64,000 nt of DNA from Methylobacter sp. (lineage in GTDB: Bacteria; Pseudomonadota; Gammaproteobacteria; Methylococcales; Methylomonadaceae): positions 1-64,000 of the forward strand of contig NZ_JAUXVR010000045.1 of the NCBI RefSeq assembly GCF_030680395.1, written 5' to 3'. The position numbers and the translations under genes are program-made. Within the stretch, counting starts at the first letter, position 1. The number at the start of each line of letters is the position of its first letter. This document shows positions 1 through 8,724 of the stretch, one piece after another. A model generated the notes under the pieces. That model worked only from the letters and a program-made list of their open reading frames with translations. It did no database searches and had not been told where the DNA came from.

Positions 1-1029
1 TTGTTGGCGTAAACTCGATATTAAAGACGAATTCAACACTTCGGAGACGCTGTCAATGTCACGCCCGCTTTTGGCAATGGCTTCTATTTGCTGATATTTG
101 GCTTCAGCTTCCGCCCGCTGGGCGCGGGCGATAATTAACTGACTGTTGACTTCCGACATTTGTTGTTGTGTAAGCCCCACTTCTTTTCGCACTTCCAGCA
201 AATCATGGGTTTTTCGGTATTGCTCCACGGCGCGCTCTGAAGATTCTACCTTTTGTTTTAATTCGCCAAGCTGGCCATATAACCAGTCAGTTGCTTTTTT
301 AGTGGCATCAAACTTGGCTTGTAGTTGCCCGACGATATATTGATCTGCAATTGCATTGGTGATTTTAGCGGCTAATTTGGGATCTTTGAATTCAAACGCC
401 ACATTAATGACCTGTGAACGCTTGACTTGCGAGACTTTCAGTTTACCGAGAAAACTATTGGTTAATCTCGTTAATTGCGATTTTTCCTTTTCTTCAGCAC
501 TACGACTATCAATTTTTACCCATCCCATCGCTTCTTGCCAAGCTATAGGTAATAAGTTTTTGAGCCTAAATTGCGCAAAAAAACCTGGTTTTTTAGGTTT
601 AGAATTAAACTCTTCGTATTGTTCCAAATGTAAAACATTAATGACTTTATGCGCCAGTTCACGGGATTTAAGCACTTCCATTTCCCCAATCACCTCCGTA
701 TCGCCTTTGAAGTTAGCCGTCGTCATCACTTCTTCAATATCCACTACATTGGCGGCTTTGATGCCAGTCAACAACTGTGTAGTGGCTGTATAACGAGGCA
801 CTAACTGATAAATCATCAATACCGACACGATGCTAATTGACAACGTCACGCTGATCAATAAACGCTTTCTCAACAAAAGGATGTGAAGAATATTGCTCAG
901 TGAAAATTCTGTATTGTCATTCTTCAGCAATTCACCGAATATTAAGGATTGTTCTTTTGAATTGTTCACGGGTTTCTCGGTAGTATTTTTATGGGGGGTT
1001 TCCAGGATCTGAAAGCGTAGCCGGAACAT
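1..1029 (-). CDS. Wzz/GumC-type polysaccharide chain-length or export protein, truncated by window edge
   Basis: The minus-strand frame stays open from about position 1100 to the window edge, so the C-terminus is missing. After a ~40-residue N-terminal tail comes one hydrophobic segment (around LISVTLSISIVSVLMIYQLV), then a periplasmic region containing TTQLLTGIKAANVVDIEEVM and a long Glu/Lys/Gln-rich coiled coil. That layout is typical of Wzz/GumC/BceF proteins, inner-membrane proteins that set chain length or help export exopolysaccharide. The start is uncertain: the ATG at 1029 lies 5 bp from an IS6-like end, and the frame runs on into the transposon remnant, so the native 5' region may be displaced. 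A C-terminal tyrosine-kinase domain may lie outside the window. Confidence 0.8.
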   Translation of the reverse strand, partial: MFRLRFQILETPHKNTTEKPVNNSKEQSLIFGELLKNDNTEFSLSNILHILLLRKRLLISVTLSISIVSVLMIYQLVPRYTATTQLLTGIKAANVVDIEEVMTTANFKGDTEVIGEMEVLKSRELAHKVINVLHLEQYEEFNSKPKKPGFFAQFRLKNLLPIAWQEAMGWVKIDSRSAEEKEKSQLTRLTNSFLGKLKVSQVKRSQVINVAFEFKDPKLAAKITNAIADQYIVGQLQAKFDATKKATDWLYGQLGELKQKVESSERAVEQYRKTHDLLEVRKEVGLTQQQMSEVNSQLIIARAQRAEAEAKYQQIEAIAKSGRDIDSVSEVLNSSLISSLRQQ

Positions 1030-1033
1030 TCTC

Positions 1034-1227
1034 GGTTCTGTCGCAAATATTTCCTCCAGTTCCCGATAAGAAAAGCCATGTCGGATATAGAAAAATACCG
1101 CCTAGAGAATCACATCTTTTAGAAAGCGAGTGCATTTAAAACTTATCATCATGCAATTGGAAAATTGTGTAATTTTAGCCCAGACCGGTAATCTGTGCGA
1201 CAGAACCTCAAACTTTACGCCAGAACC
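1034..1227 (-). mobile_element. IS6-family mini-element remnant (copy A)
   Basis: The ends read GGTTCTGTCGCAAA at 1034-1047 and, inverted, at 1194-1207. A further end-like stretch (AAACTTTACGCCAGAACC) follows at 1210-1227. Read on the minus strand from ATG 1149, the interior gives MISFKCTRFLKDVIL, a stop, then AVFFYIRHGFSYRELEEIF. That matches the N-terminus of IS6-type transposases before it runs straight into the terminal repeat. I see no 8-bp target duplication. It is a deleted, non-coding mini-copy. Confidence 0.75.
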
Positions 1228-1682
1228 ACAATTAAGGCATAATAAAAAATTATTGAGGTCAATGACGGCCGGCGCAAAAAGGTTTTAGTTCGGCATTAAG
1301 TTTTATTTATTGCTGAGTCATTGATTTTAAATAACTTCTTAGGTAATACTCGGCTTCTCCAACTCAATTGGGTTTAAATTCAGCAAATTGCTTAATATCA
1401 AATTCACCTAAACGGGTACTGCGGCGAATCAATGTGTTATAGAAAAAAAGCCGCAACTTCAAGTTATTGTTTAAAGGATATATTTAAAAGTCAAATGAAT
1501 AGCTCTGACTTGCAGAGACTACTCAACTGATGCCGACATTTTCTTTCGTGCTGAAAATAGCTTCATGGAGTAAATATTTGTCTTCTCAGCAAGTAGAGCA
1601 GATTATTGACGACCATGCTGAAGTTATGCAATGCCTTGATCATTTGAATGACCAAGGGTCAACTTTGTATAGGAGTATTGCT
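1228..1682. other. Intergenic region with no recognised gene
   Basis: AT-rich sequence between the IS6 scar and the PqqD-like gene. The frame of the PqqD-like protein is open back to 1530, but that upstream part has no family similarity I recognise and the better ribosome site is at 1671. I see no RNA gene here. Confidence 0.5.
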
Positions 1683-1967
1683 GTGGAAACTATCAATTTG
1701 ACTGATTCAATTATGCAGCGTTCTGATCTGCTAGCTAGTCAACTTAACAACGATTTAATTATTTTACACCACGAAACCGGCAAGTACCTGCATGCCGGGC
1801 CAGTTGGTAATCGTATTTGGAAACTCATTGAGCAGCCCATTACGTTAACTGAATTACATCGCGAATTGCTTGAAATTTATAACGTAGATACCGAAACTTG
1901 TCGCATTGAACTGCTGGAATTTGTTCAACAATTACTTGAGGAACAATTAATTATACATTCACGGTAA
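1683..1967 (+). CDS. PqqD-family peptide chaperone / RiPP recognition element
   Basis: This 94-residue protein has the PqqD fold pattern. A run of strands (SDLLASQLNNDLIILHHETG) leads to the conserved turn YLHAGPVGNRIWKLIEQP, then helices (TLTELHRELLEIYNVD, CRIELLEFVQQLLEEQLI). PqqD-like proteins bind leader peptides of ribosomally made natural products. They are the B1 part of lasso systems and also occur with HprK-related kinases near polysaccharide genes. I chose the GTG at 1683 because AGGAG lies 7 bases upstream at 1671-1675; an ATG at 1530 would add 51 residues without family similarity. It sits between two IS6 scars and may act on the candidate precursor at 8513-8698. Confidence 0.75.
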   Translation: METINLTDSIMQRSDLLASQLNNDLIILHHETGKYLHAGPVGNRIWKLIEQPITLTELHRELLEIYNVDTETCRIELLEFVQQLLEEQLIIHSR

Positions 1968-1980
1968 CTACTCAGCCGCG

Positions 1981-2131
1981 GGTCCTGCCTCAAAGCTTAC
2001 CGGCCTGAGCTAAAATCGCGCATTTTCCAAGTGCACGATGATAAATTTTAAAGGCGTTCGTTTTCCAAAAGACGTCATTCTCTACCCGCAGATAGGCGTC
2101 ATCCGCAATCTGTTAAACTTACGACAGAACC
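1981..2131 (+). mobile_element. IS6-family mini-element remnant (copy B)
   Basis: About 150 bp. The left end (GGTCCTGCCTCAAAGCTTACC) and following bases align with the outer part of copy A. From ATG 2038 it encodes MINFKGVRFPKDVIL, the IS6 transposase N-terminus, then jumps by deletion to a right end, TTAAACTTACGACAGAACC at 2113-2131. The ~20 bp before that end resemble copies C and D. Flanking 8-mers do not match, so I cannot show a target duplication. Confidence 0.75.
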
Positions 2132-2291
2132 GGGTTTTCAGTAGGATCTGCCAACAACGCGTCCTGATAGAATTGCGCTACCGTCGGATTCAGCGATTCA
2201 TACACGAACATGATTTAACCAATGTTTAACACCTTTCCTGTGCTTTGTCGCCACAATAAAATAACCTATTGATTTTATGGTGCTTTAATTA

Positions 2292-2516
2292 ATGAAACAC
2301 TTAACGTTAATTATTAAAAAAGTTTTAAAGTTAATTCTTAATAGATTTCGCTCTTTTATTGCCAACAATACAAGGTTAGCCAAAGAAAGAATTAAGATTT
2401 GCAAGGCTTGCCCGAAACAAGTTGATGGTTGGTGCAGCAAAAAACGAGGGGGATGCGGATGTTTAATCTCAGCCAAGACTAAGATATCCAGTAAATGCCC
2501 TGATAATCGTTGGTAA
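2292..2516 (+). CDS. Small Cys-rich zinc-ribbon-like protein
   Basis: A 74-residue protein with a basic, hydrophobic N-terminal helix followed by KICKACPKQ, WCSKKRGGCGC, then KISSKCPDNRW. The spacing CxxC, CxnCxC, C is what a zinc-binding ribbon would show. Similar short CP/CGC/CP-W proteins are common in phages and accessory regions. I do not recognise a specific function. It lies between IS6 scars B and D. The overlapping minus-strand frame is far less protein-like. Confidence 0.6.
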   Translation: MKHLTLIIKKVLKLILNRFRSFIANNTRLAKERIKICKACPKQVDGWCSKKRGGCGCLISAKTKISSKCPDNRW

Positions 2517-2544
2517 ACTGTTATGTATATGCGCTTGCTCTGGA

Positions 2545-2620
2545 TAATATCCCTTGTCCTTCATAAAGTTTAACCGACTGTAGATAACGCCTATCCCGGC
2601 TTGGATTGCTATGCTTGTAT
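2545..2620. mobile_element. Degenerate IS6-family end (copy D)
   Basis: The stretch AAAGTTTAACCGACTGTAGA at 2564-2583 and the bases after it match the inside of copy C (AAAGTTTAACCGAATGTAGA, minus strand) and of copy B (inverted). The outer terminal bases are eroded (TTGTCCTTCAT instead of TTCTGTCGC). No transposase frame remains. The rest of the 2517-2699 gap shows nothing I recognise. Confidence 0.5.
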
Positions 2621-2699
2621 TATCTGGATCACCTGCCCATGCCGCAAAAAAATGGCGGTTGCATATCGCCATATGCACCAGCCTAAGCGTGTTTAGAAT

Positions 2700-3677
2700 A
2701 TGACTACCTTTCAATGTGAATTGGGAAGGGAGACAAACTTTAGCCGAAAAGTACCGGCCGGCGCGCGTTTCGACTTAGCGCTGAACTTCGATATTCCTGT
2801 ATTCGATAATCCGCTGCCCTATGTACCTGAGTTAGACCCCGACTATTTTTTCGATGCCGAAACGACTACGGCATTGTTGATTGGTTTTGCACGCAACCGG
2901 CGCGTGTTGTTGCATGGATTGCATGGCGTAGGCAAATCGACCCATATTGAGCAGATAGCAGCCCGCCTGGGCTGGCCTTGTTTACGCCTGAACCTGGACA
3001 GTCAAATTTCCCGCATGGATTTGATTGGCAAGGACAGCATTCGGCTGAGTGAGGGGCTACAAATTACGGAGTTCCAGGACGGTGTGCTGCCTTGGGCGCT
3101 ACAACGGCCGGTAGCGCTGATTTTGGATGAATATGATGCGGCTCGGCCTGATGTTTTGTTTGTTTTTCAACGGGTATTGGAGAACAACGGCAAACTCGTG
3201 TTGCCCGATCGCGCGAGGGTGATTCAGCCTCATTCCTGTTTTCGTTTGTTTGCGACAGCGAACACGCTGGGGATGGGCGATGCAACCGGCATCTATCATG
3301 GCACTCAGCCTTTGAATCAAGGGCAATTAGATCGCTGGAACCTGGTAGCGGAGCTGCGTTACTTAAAACCTGAGCGCGAGGTGGAATTGGTGCTGGCAAA
3401 GATGCCGGAATTAGCGGCAGTCGAGGGCCGCGCCTTGGTTGAAGCGATGGTGGTATTTGCGGGGCTGACGCGCGAGGGCTTTCAATTAGGCGATGTCGCG
3501 ACCATATTGTCGCCGCGTGGCGTGATTGGTTGGGCGGAGAATTGGTTGATTCTGAGTGATCTTATTTCTTCGTTTCGGCTGAGTTTTCTCAACCGTTGTG
3601 ATCCTGCTGAACGGCCGATTTTTGCAGAATACTTTCAACGTGCCTTTGGAGTTGAGTTGCCCGGACTTCGGATCTGA
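2700..3677 (+). CDS. cobS: CobS-like AAA+ ATPase (MoxR class)
   Basis: This 325-residue protein matches aerobic cobaltochelatase subunit CobS over its whole length. The N-terminal part ends in VPELDPDYFFD, then Walker A GLHGVGKST, the region RLNLDSQISRMDLIGKDSI, Walker B ALILDEYDAARPD, sensor 1 FATANTLGMGD and the C-terminal YFQRAFGVELPG. CobS works with CobT as the ATP-driven motor that lets CobN insert cobalt into hydrogenobyrinate diamide. No cobN or other cobalamin gene is in the window. The genes next door look like RiPP modification genes, so the substrate here is not certain. cobT follows after 3 bp, so the two are surely co-transcribed. Confidence 0.8.
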   Translation: MTTFQCELGRETNFSRKVPAGARFDLALNFDIPVFDNPLPYVPELDPDYFFDAETTTALLIGFARNRRVLLHGLHGVGKSTHIEQIAARLGWPCLRLNLDSQISRMDLIGKDSIRLSEGLQITEFQDGVLPWALQRPVALILDEYDAARPDVLFVFQRVLENNGKLVLPDRARVIQPHSCFRLFATANTLGMGDATGIYHGTQPLNQGQLDRWNLVAELRYLKPEREVELVLAKMPELAAVEGRALVEAMVVFAGLTREGFQLGDVATILSPRGVIGWAENWLILSDLISSFRLSFLNRCDPAERPIFAEYFQRAFGVELPGLRI

Positions 3678-3680
3678 CCG

Positions 3681-5525
3681 ATGCGCAAGCCGAGTGCCCT
3701 TGAAGCGGGATTGGATTGGCAAGCGGCTAATATGGCGGCCGGACGGGCGATGAGTGGAGCGGCGGCCGCTAAGGAAGAAAATTGGCAAGCGGGCGAGGAC
3801 GGGCTTATCCATGCCGTTGACGCCGCAATGGCTGTCTGGGAACAACGTTGGCCCGTTGAACACGGACTAGCGCTTTTGCCCCATGAAATGGACGAGCATT
3901 CCAGAATGCGTGGGCGAATTGATGCGCGGATGGCCTTGCTGCGCTTTCACGATCCATCTCGCCATCGTGTCTTGTTGGCTGCATCAGATGCAAGCGAATG
4001 CGAGTTGCTTGAACTGTTCGAGCCTTTGCGTTGCCAGCGGCTGGCGATGTCGCTGGCTGCAGGCGTGACGATCAACTTGCTTGGACTCTGGGCCGAACTG
4101 TTGGGACAAACAGCAACGGAGCGGCGGGCAAACTTAGCAAAGTTTATGTTGGCCATGCTTTCGCCGTCTCAGTGCGAAAGTCTCATTCTGCACACTTGCG
4201 CCGGCCTTGATAGCGCTTGTCTATTACCGGCTAAAGAGCTCTCCCCCTTAGCGGCAGCAGTGAACGATCAAGGCCGCTTTGCCGAACTTTTGATAGAGCT
4301 TGCGCGTACGTGCGCCGGTAGTTTGCTGTTCACATCAGCAGGCACCATCCGTGCAGTGAAAGAAAAGCCCGAGGCGGAATTTGCAGCCGATTTTCCTTCA
4401 GAACAAACCGAGTCTCAAGCCCGCATCATCCAGCCGAACATCACGCCCGGCACGGAATCCTGTCAAGATGAAGATAAGGCTGAACACAGCGATAGCGATA
4501 CTTACAAACAGGACTCCTCTGGCGCTTCCCATCTTGAGTTGCAACGCGGAGCTGCGCTAGCGAAAGCCCTATCCTATTCAGAGGACTATCGCGTGTTCTG
4601 GAGTGGCGGCGACCGCATTCTTCGTCCGGAAAAGCTGGTTGCGCCACAGCGGATGGAAACGCTTTGGCGCGAGTTTGGCAAGCCCCCCCAGCCCGATAAT
4701 ACTGCCCGTTATGCGGCCAAGCTGAGACGCTATCTGCTTGGACTCAACCTTCACAGTATTGAACCTGAGCAGGAAGACGGCTGGCCAGACCCCAACGCGT
4801 TGTTCCGACTGATCACAAGCCCAGGTTTTGATCGAGTCTTCCAGCGTGAAAGCGAATCAGTCCATCCCCGCATCGCCTTTAGCATCTTGCTGGATTGTTC
4901 CGGCTCAATGAAAGGCAAACCGATGCACATTGCCGCCCATTGCACCGACGGGTTAATTCGAGTCCTCGAACGGGCAAATCTGACAGTGGAGCTTTTGGGC
5001 TTTACAACAGGGTCGCGCGGAGAAGGTCCGGCTTTAATGCGCTGGCAGCAGGCGGAGTCGCCGCCACAAGCCGGCAGACTCAATGAAACAGTGCATTTGT
5101 TATTCAAAAGCGAACATGAACCTTGGCGTCGTGCGCGCCATCGACTGGGCGCGCTTTTTGAACCGTCATGGCTCAAGGAAAATCTCGATGGCGAGGCGCT
5201 GGCCTGGGCGGCTTCACGGTTGTTATTGCGATCCGAACCGCGCAAAATTTTGCTCGTCATCTCCGACGGTGCGCCACTTGATCGCAATACGGCCCAAAAC
5301 CATTCGGATGGCTATCTTGAAGCCCATCTTCACAATGTCATTGCCAACATCGCTAAAACCCCGATTGAACTGGCAGCGATCGGCTTAAACTATAATATCC
5401 ACCGCTATTACCCCAATGCCGTACGTTTAAGTCGACTTGATGAACTTGGCCTTGTGTTATTTGAGTGGGTAGAGAGATTGATAAGAAAAAAAGCTCAAGC
5501 CCCCGGAAATCGCACCTTGCGTTAA
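3681..5525 (+). CDS. cobT: CobT-like VWA-domain partner of CobS
   Basis: A 614-residue protein close in length to known CobT. The middle is acidic and low-complexity (around DEDKAEHSDSDTYKQDSSG), as in CobT. The C-terminal third is a von Willebrand A domain with an intact metal site: DCSGSMKG (DxSxS) near residue 411, and ISDGAPLD further on. It ends in YPNAVRLSRLDELGLVLFEW, a CobT-like tail. It should assemble with the upstream AAA+ protein into a chelatase-type complex. Transcription continues toward the kinase gene 110 bp downstream. Without CobN nearby, a role in cobalt insertion is family-based inference. Confidence 0.75.
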   Translation: MRKPSALEAGLDWQAANMAAGRAMSGAAAAKEENWQAGEDGLIHAVDAAMAVWEQRWPVEHGLALLPHEMDEHSRMRGRIDARMALLRFHDPSRHRVLLAASDASECELLELFEPLRCQRLAMSLAAGVTINLLGLWAELLGQTATERRANLAKFMLAMLSPSQCESLILHTCAGLDSACLLPAKELSPLAAAVNDQGRFAELLIELARTCAGSLLFTSAGTIRAVKEKPEAEFAADFPSEQTESQARIIQPNITPGTESCQDEDKAEHSDSDTYKQDSSGASHLELQRGAALAKALSYSEDYRVFWSGGDRILRPEKLVAPQRMETLWREFGKPPQPDNTARYAAKLRRYLLGLNLHSIEPEQEDGWPDPNALFRLITSPGFDRVFQRESESVHPRIAFSILLDCSGSMKGKPMHIAAHCTDGLIRVLERANLTVELLGFTTGSRGEGPALMRWQQAESPPQAGRLNETVHLLFKSEHEPWRRARHRLGALFEPSWLKENLDGEALAWAASRLLLRSEPRKILLVISDGAPLDRNTAQNHSDGYLEAHLHNVIANIAKTPIELAAIGLNYNIHRYYPNAVRLSRLDELGLVLFEWVERLIRKKAQAPGNRTLR

Positions 5526-5571
5526 GCATTATTATAGATTTTTTGCCGTTTTTGCGGAGGACTAAGGGATA

Positions 5572-5643
5572 ATGCCGAGCTTTATCTGCGTTTATTTTTT
5601 CTGCACGAAACGACCGAGAGCGAGAATGCGCCCAATTGCTTAG
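5572..5643 (+). other. 23-codon mini-ORF overlapping the kinase start
   Basis: An ATG at 5572, preceded by GGAGG and AAGGG, opens a 23-codon frame that closes with TAG at 5641-5643. This overlaps the TTG start of the kinase at 5636. The peptide has no recognisable motif. It may couple translation of the kinase, or it may be chance. Confidence 0.3.
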
Positions 5644-6541
5644 CCTATATAATTTATTCAATTTTACGATTGCCTCTGAAATCGCTTTTCCCTGTGCGGC
5701 AACAAGTACAAGAAATCCGGATGTCTGGATTCGTTTTCAACGTTTCGACTACAACCCTTCCCTGGTCGGCGAGCGGGGTGGTCAGGGTTTGTGGGGGCGA
5801 GCCACGGCCGACACTTTTGACCTGAGGGCCAACGGCATTGCGCGATACCAGGTGCGCAACGGCTGCGAGATCCTCATCGATCCTTTCGCAGGCGCGGACG
5901 AACAAGCTATTCGCGGCCCCTTGATGGTAATCGTTTTAGCTGCGCTTTTGCAGCAGCGCGGATTTCTTGTGTTGCATGGCGGCGTGGTTGATTTCGAAGG
6001 TCAGGGCATGGCGCTATTGGGAGATTCAGGGATGGGCAAATCCAGCCTTGTTTCGTTCTTGCAACGTCAGGGTGTCGCCGCATTTTCTGACGAACTCTGC
6101 GTCGTTCATCCCGACGAACTGGGCCGGATGTGTGTCTGGCCCGTGTCTCAAGTTATAGCACTTTGCGAGGATGCCGTTTTGCGTCAAGGCATAGATCGGC
6201 ATAATGCTCAACCTACACTGGATAAGTTCCGGATTTTTGCTGATCATTATGCTGAAAAACCAATCCCGTTGACCCGACTGACCGCATTGCGTAAATCTCC
6301 AGCCGGCTTATATTGGCAAATGCCTAAAGATAATGAAAAGCTGGCCATGCTACTGAGAAATACTTATCTTCGGAGTTTTCTAAACGATATAGGGCCTGAA
6401 AAAAGGATGCATCATCTACAACACTGCCTTGCCCTAATTCGGCAAGCAGAATTCCGCATTGTTTACCGGCCCTTCGAACCGGTAGATGAAGCGGATTTTA
6501 TCCAGCAGATCAAGCTAAGCTTTGAAGGAGCTTCGCAATGA
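5636..6541 (+). CDS. HprK-like kinase of lasso/RiPP type (first copy)
   Basis: A 301-residue protein resembling the C-terminal P-loop domain of HPr kinase/phosphorylase, in the form found in lasso-peptide and PqqD/HprK-related clusters. FTIASEIAFP at the N-terminus is shared with the second copy at 9561-10463. Walker A GDSGMGKSS is at residues 129-137 and FSDELCVV follows about 20 residues later. In the paeninodin family such kinases phosphorylate the C-terminal serine of the precursor. The TTG start at 5636 gives the same short lead-in to FTIASEIA as the paralogue has, and no in-frame ATG exists upstream. Its stop overlaps the cyclase start by 4 bp (ATGA), a sign of coupled translation. Confidence 0.75.
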   Translation: MLSLYNLFNFTIASEIAFPCAATSTRNPDVWIRFQRFDYNPSLVGERGGQGLWGRATADTFDLRANGIARYQVRNGCEILIDPFAGADEQAIRGPLMVIVLAALLQQRGFLVLHGGVVDFEGQGMALLGDSGMGKSSLVSFLQRQGVAAFSDELCVVHPDELGRMCVWPVSQVIALCEDAVLRQGIDRHNAQPTLDKFRIFADHYAEKPIPLTRLTALRKSPAGLYWQMPKDNEKLAMLLRNTYLRSFLNDIGPEKRMHHLQHCLALIRQAEFRIVYRPFEPVDEADFIQQIKLSFEGASQ

Positions 6542-8466
6542 GTACTTTTGGGGCGTTGCTCTATTTCGATGGTCGGCCTGTTGCTCGCACCGATATTGAA
6601 CGTATGTCGCAGGCACTGATTGTATCCAGAAAATATGAGCCGCGCATTAAGCTGAACGGGGCTTTTGCCATGGCCCACCAACTCAATCCCTTTACACCCG
6701 AAGATTTATTCGAACGCCAGCCTTACACCGATCCGAGTGGACGTTATTGGCTGCTTGCAGACGCTCGACTGGACAACCGCGATGAATTGCTGAAGGAGTT
6801 TGGAATCGCCGCCGCTACAGCTTCATCGGTAGCCGACGGTAGCTTGGTGATGGAAGCGTTTTGCCGGTGGGGCCATGATTCACCTCAAAAACTCCAGGGC
6901 GATTTTGCTTTCCTGGTATGGGATTGCTTGGAAAAGAGCCTGTTTTGCGCCTGCGACCCGATGGGTTCGCGGACCTTGCTGTTTTACTGGAAACCGCCAT
7001 TTTTAGCGGTGTCTACGCTATTGAGGGGATTGCACGCCTTGCCGCAGATACCTAGAACCGCAGACCGGACTGCGCTGATTGATTATTTGGCATTACGCCC
7101 ACTGGCTATTGGTCATACTTTATTTGAAGGTATTGAAAGGGTTCCGGCCGGCTATACTTTTTTTGCCACTGCCGGGCGACGCCAGCTTAAACGCTACTGG
7201 TTTTTGGAGGGCAGAAAGGAGATCCGCCTTCCCAATGATGAGGCTTATCGCGAAGCCTTTATGGAACTGTTCACCAAGGCCGTGCATTCCAGACTGCGTG
7301 CGATTGGGCCGGTGGGCATATCGATGAGCGGCGGCCTGGATTCCGCTTCGGTGGGTGCGCTTGCGGCAACTGAGCTGGCTAAGAAGAACCAAAAACTTAC
7401 CGCTTTCACGCTGGTTCACCGGCGAAGTTTCGATCCGAATATTCGCACGGAACGGATCGATCCGGAATATGCATTTGTCGAGGCGATGAAAGCCAGGTAT
7501 GCGAATCTTGAGGCGGTTTATCTGACGGGAAAGGATCAGCGCTTGCTGGATGAACTGGACGCCGATTTTGAAGCGGCCGGCATAATGCCCCACAGCGTGC
7601 TTTTTCAACGTCGGCATCGTACGCTTTTTCCGGAAGTTCAGTCTCGCGGAATTCGCGTTTTACTGAACGGCTATAACGGCAACGCCACCCTGTCTTACTC
7701 CGGCCTCGATTCTATTTTCCCTTTGTTTGTCAAAGGCCGTTGGCTGAGCGCTTTTGAAGGCATTCGAGCGCTACAGCCGCTTCATCGAAACTCATTCAGA
7801 CAGCTGTTCTTTAGACTGTTGCTCAGCCCTTTTTATCCGCAGACGCTTGACTTACTGATCAATGCTTTCTTTCCTGACAAACGGGCCCATGTTCGCCAAA
7901 CCTACGGGATAAAACCGGAATATTACTACGGCGCTAAGAGCCCGGCTTTCAAGGATGCCTTGGGCTACTTTAAAAATATTACCATGCGCATGAATCCAAA
8001 TTTTGCACGGGAGCGCATGTTCATTGACGGTATTCAGAACAATGTGGCCGACTTATGGCCTGCGACGCGAGCTTCCTGGCAAATCGATGAGCGGGACCCT
8101 GCCTCAGACCAAAGATTGGTCGAGTTTTGCTTGTCCATACCGATGGAACAGTTTTTGCGCAAGGGGGCAAATCGATTCTTATTGCGCAATGCGATGAAAC
8201 CGTACCTGCCTGAACAGATCCTCAACCGCGCATCCTTTGGGCTGCGCGAACCTGATTTAGTTGAGCGCGTTGACGAGGTCAGGGAAGGCATGCACTTGAG
8301 GTTTCAACGCATCAAAGCGGCGAATCGTCTGGATTTTCTGGATTATGAGCAGCTGCAGACCATGCTTGATGCGCCGGCCAAACAAGGTTGCGACGCGGCG
8401 CGATATGCCATGAGGGCGATTACGATGGGTGAGTTTGCAGCATGGCTGGCGGGCTCTAATGACTGA
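6538..8466 (+). CDS. Asparagine-synthetase-like cyclase (lasso cyclase type)
   Basis: A 642-residue protein with an N-terminal Ntn-hydrolase-like glutaminase half (KLQGDFAFLVWD, DPMGSRTLLFYW) and a C-terminal ATP-pyrophosphatase half with SGGLDS at residues 264-269. The usual Cys-2 nucleophile of a true glutaminase is missing: the protein begins MSTFG, so it should not take ammonia from glutamine. This is the state seen in lasso-peptide cyclases, which adenylate a side-chain carboxylate and close an isopeptide ring. The length is normal. It overlaps the upstream kinase by 4 bp and faces the candidate precursor 46 bp away. Asparagine synthesis is less likely given the missing Cys and the neighbours. 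Confidence 0.75.
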   Translation: MSTFGALLYFDGRPVARTDIERMSQALIVSRKYEPRIKLNGAFAMAHQLNPFTPEDLFERQPYTDPSGRYWLLADARLDNRDELLKEFGIAAATASSVADGSLVMEAFCRWGHDSPQKLQGDFAFLVWDCLEKSLFCACDPMGSRTLLFYWKPPFLAVSTLLRGLHALPQIPRTADRTALIDYLALRPLAIGHTLFEGIERVPAGYTFFATAGRRQLKRYWFLEGRKEIRLPNDEAYREAFMELFTKAVHSRLRAIGPVGISMSGGLDSASVGALAATELAKKNQKLTAFTLVHRRSFDPNIRTERIDPEYAFVEAMKARYANLEAVYLTGKDQRLLDELDADFEAAGIMPHSVLFQRRHRTLFPEVQSRGIRVLLNGYNGNATLSYSGLDSIFPLFVKGRWLSAFEGIRALQPLHRNSFRQLFFRLLLSPFYPQTLDLLINAFFPDKRAHVRQTYGIKPEYYYGAKSPAFKDALGYFKNITMRMNPNFARERMFIDGIQNNVADLWPATRASWQIDERDPASDQRLVEFCLSIPMEQFLRKGANRFLLRNAMKPYLPEQILNRASFGLREPDLVERVDEVREGMHLRFQRIKAANRLDFLDYEQLQTMLDAPAKQGCDAARYAMRAITMGEFAAWLAGSND

Positions 8467-8512
8467 AATCGTTTCGCGGGTATGGTCTTAATAACAAAAT
8501 ACGGCTCAAAAA

Positions 8513-8698
8513 CTAGCAGGTTCCGCAGTCTTCCGGCCCAAAGCTGGATTGTTTGGTACAGGGGCTATCTACCGTTCCGCAAGCAGGGGTGTTTTTAGTG
8601 GCCTCAGATATGAAAACAGCTTCAAGCTTGGGTGTTTGCCACGTAGCTTTATTTTCAGCATCCATTTTCAGTTCCGGAGAAATTGTAGAAGTTGTCAT
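8513..8698 (-). CDS. Candidate RiPP precursor peptide, Cys-rich core
   Basis: A 61-residue peptide starting MTTSTISPELKMD. Residues 20-34 (W20, P23, L25, T34) resemble the lasso leader motif Y/W-xx-P-x-L...T. If T34 is the penultimate leader residue, the core would start at N36. It would then have D44 as ninth residue (a possible ring acceptor) and four cysteines at 40, 47, 58 and 61 (ending DCGTC). Asn as first core residue would be unusual for a lasso peptide, and the C-terminus is Cys rather than the Ser used in paeninodin-type phosphorylation. It lies 26 bp after the sulfotransferase, last in the kinase-sulfotransferase-peptide operon. Function is inferred from size, motif and context. 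Confidence 0.6.
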   Translation of the reverse strand: MTTSTISPELKMDAENKATWQTPKLEAVFISEATKNTPACGTVDSPCTKQSSFGPEDCGTC

Positions 8699-8724
8699 TG
8701 AAAGTTACCTAATTTTTCAGAGGG

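Noticed and set aside
2469-2714. Minus-strand 81-codon frame
   Set aside because: It covers an IS6 scar and the cobS start, with no protein-like motif.
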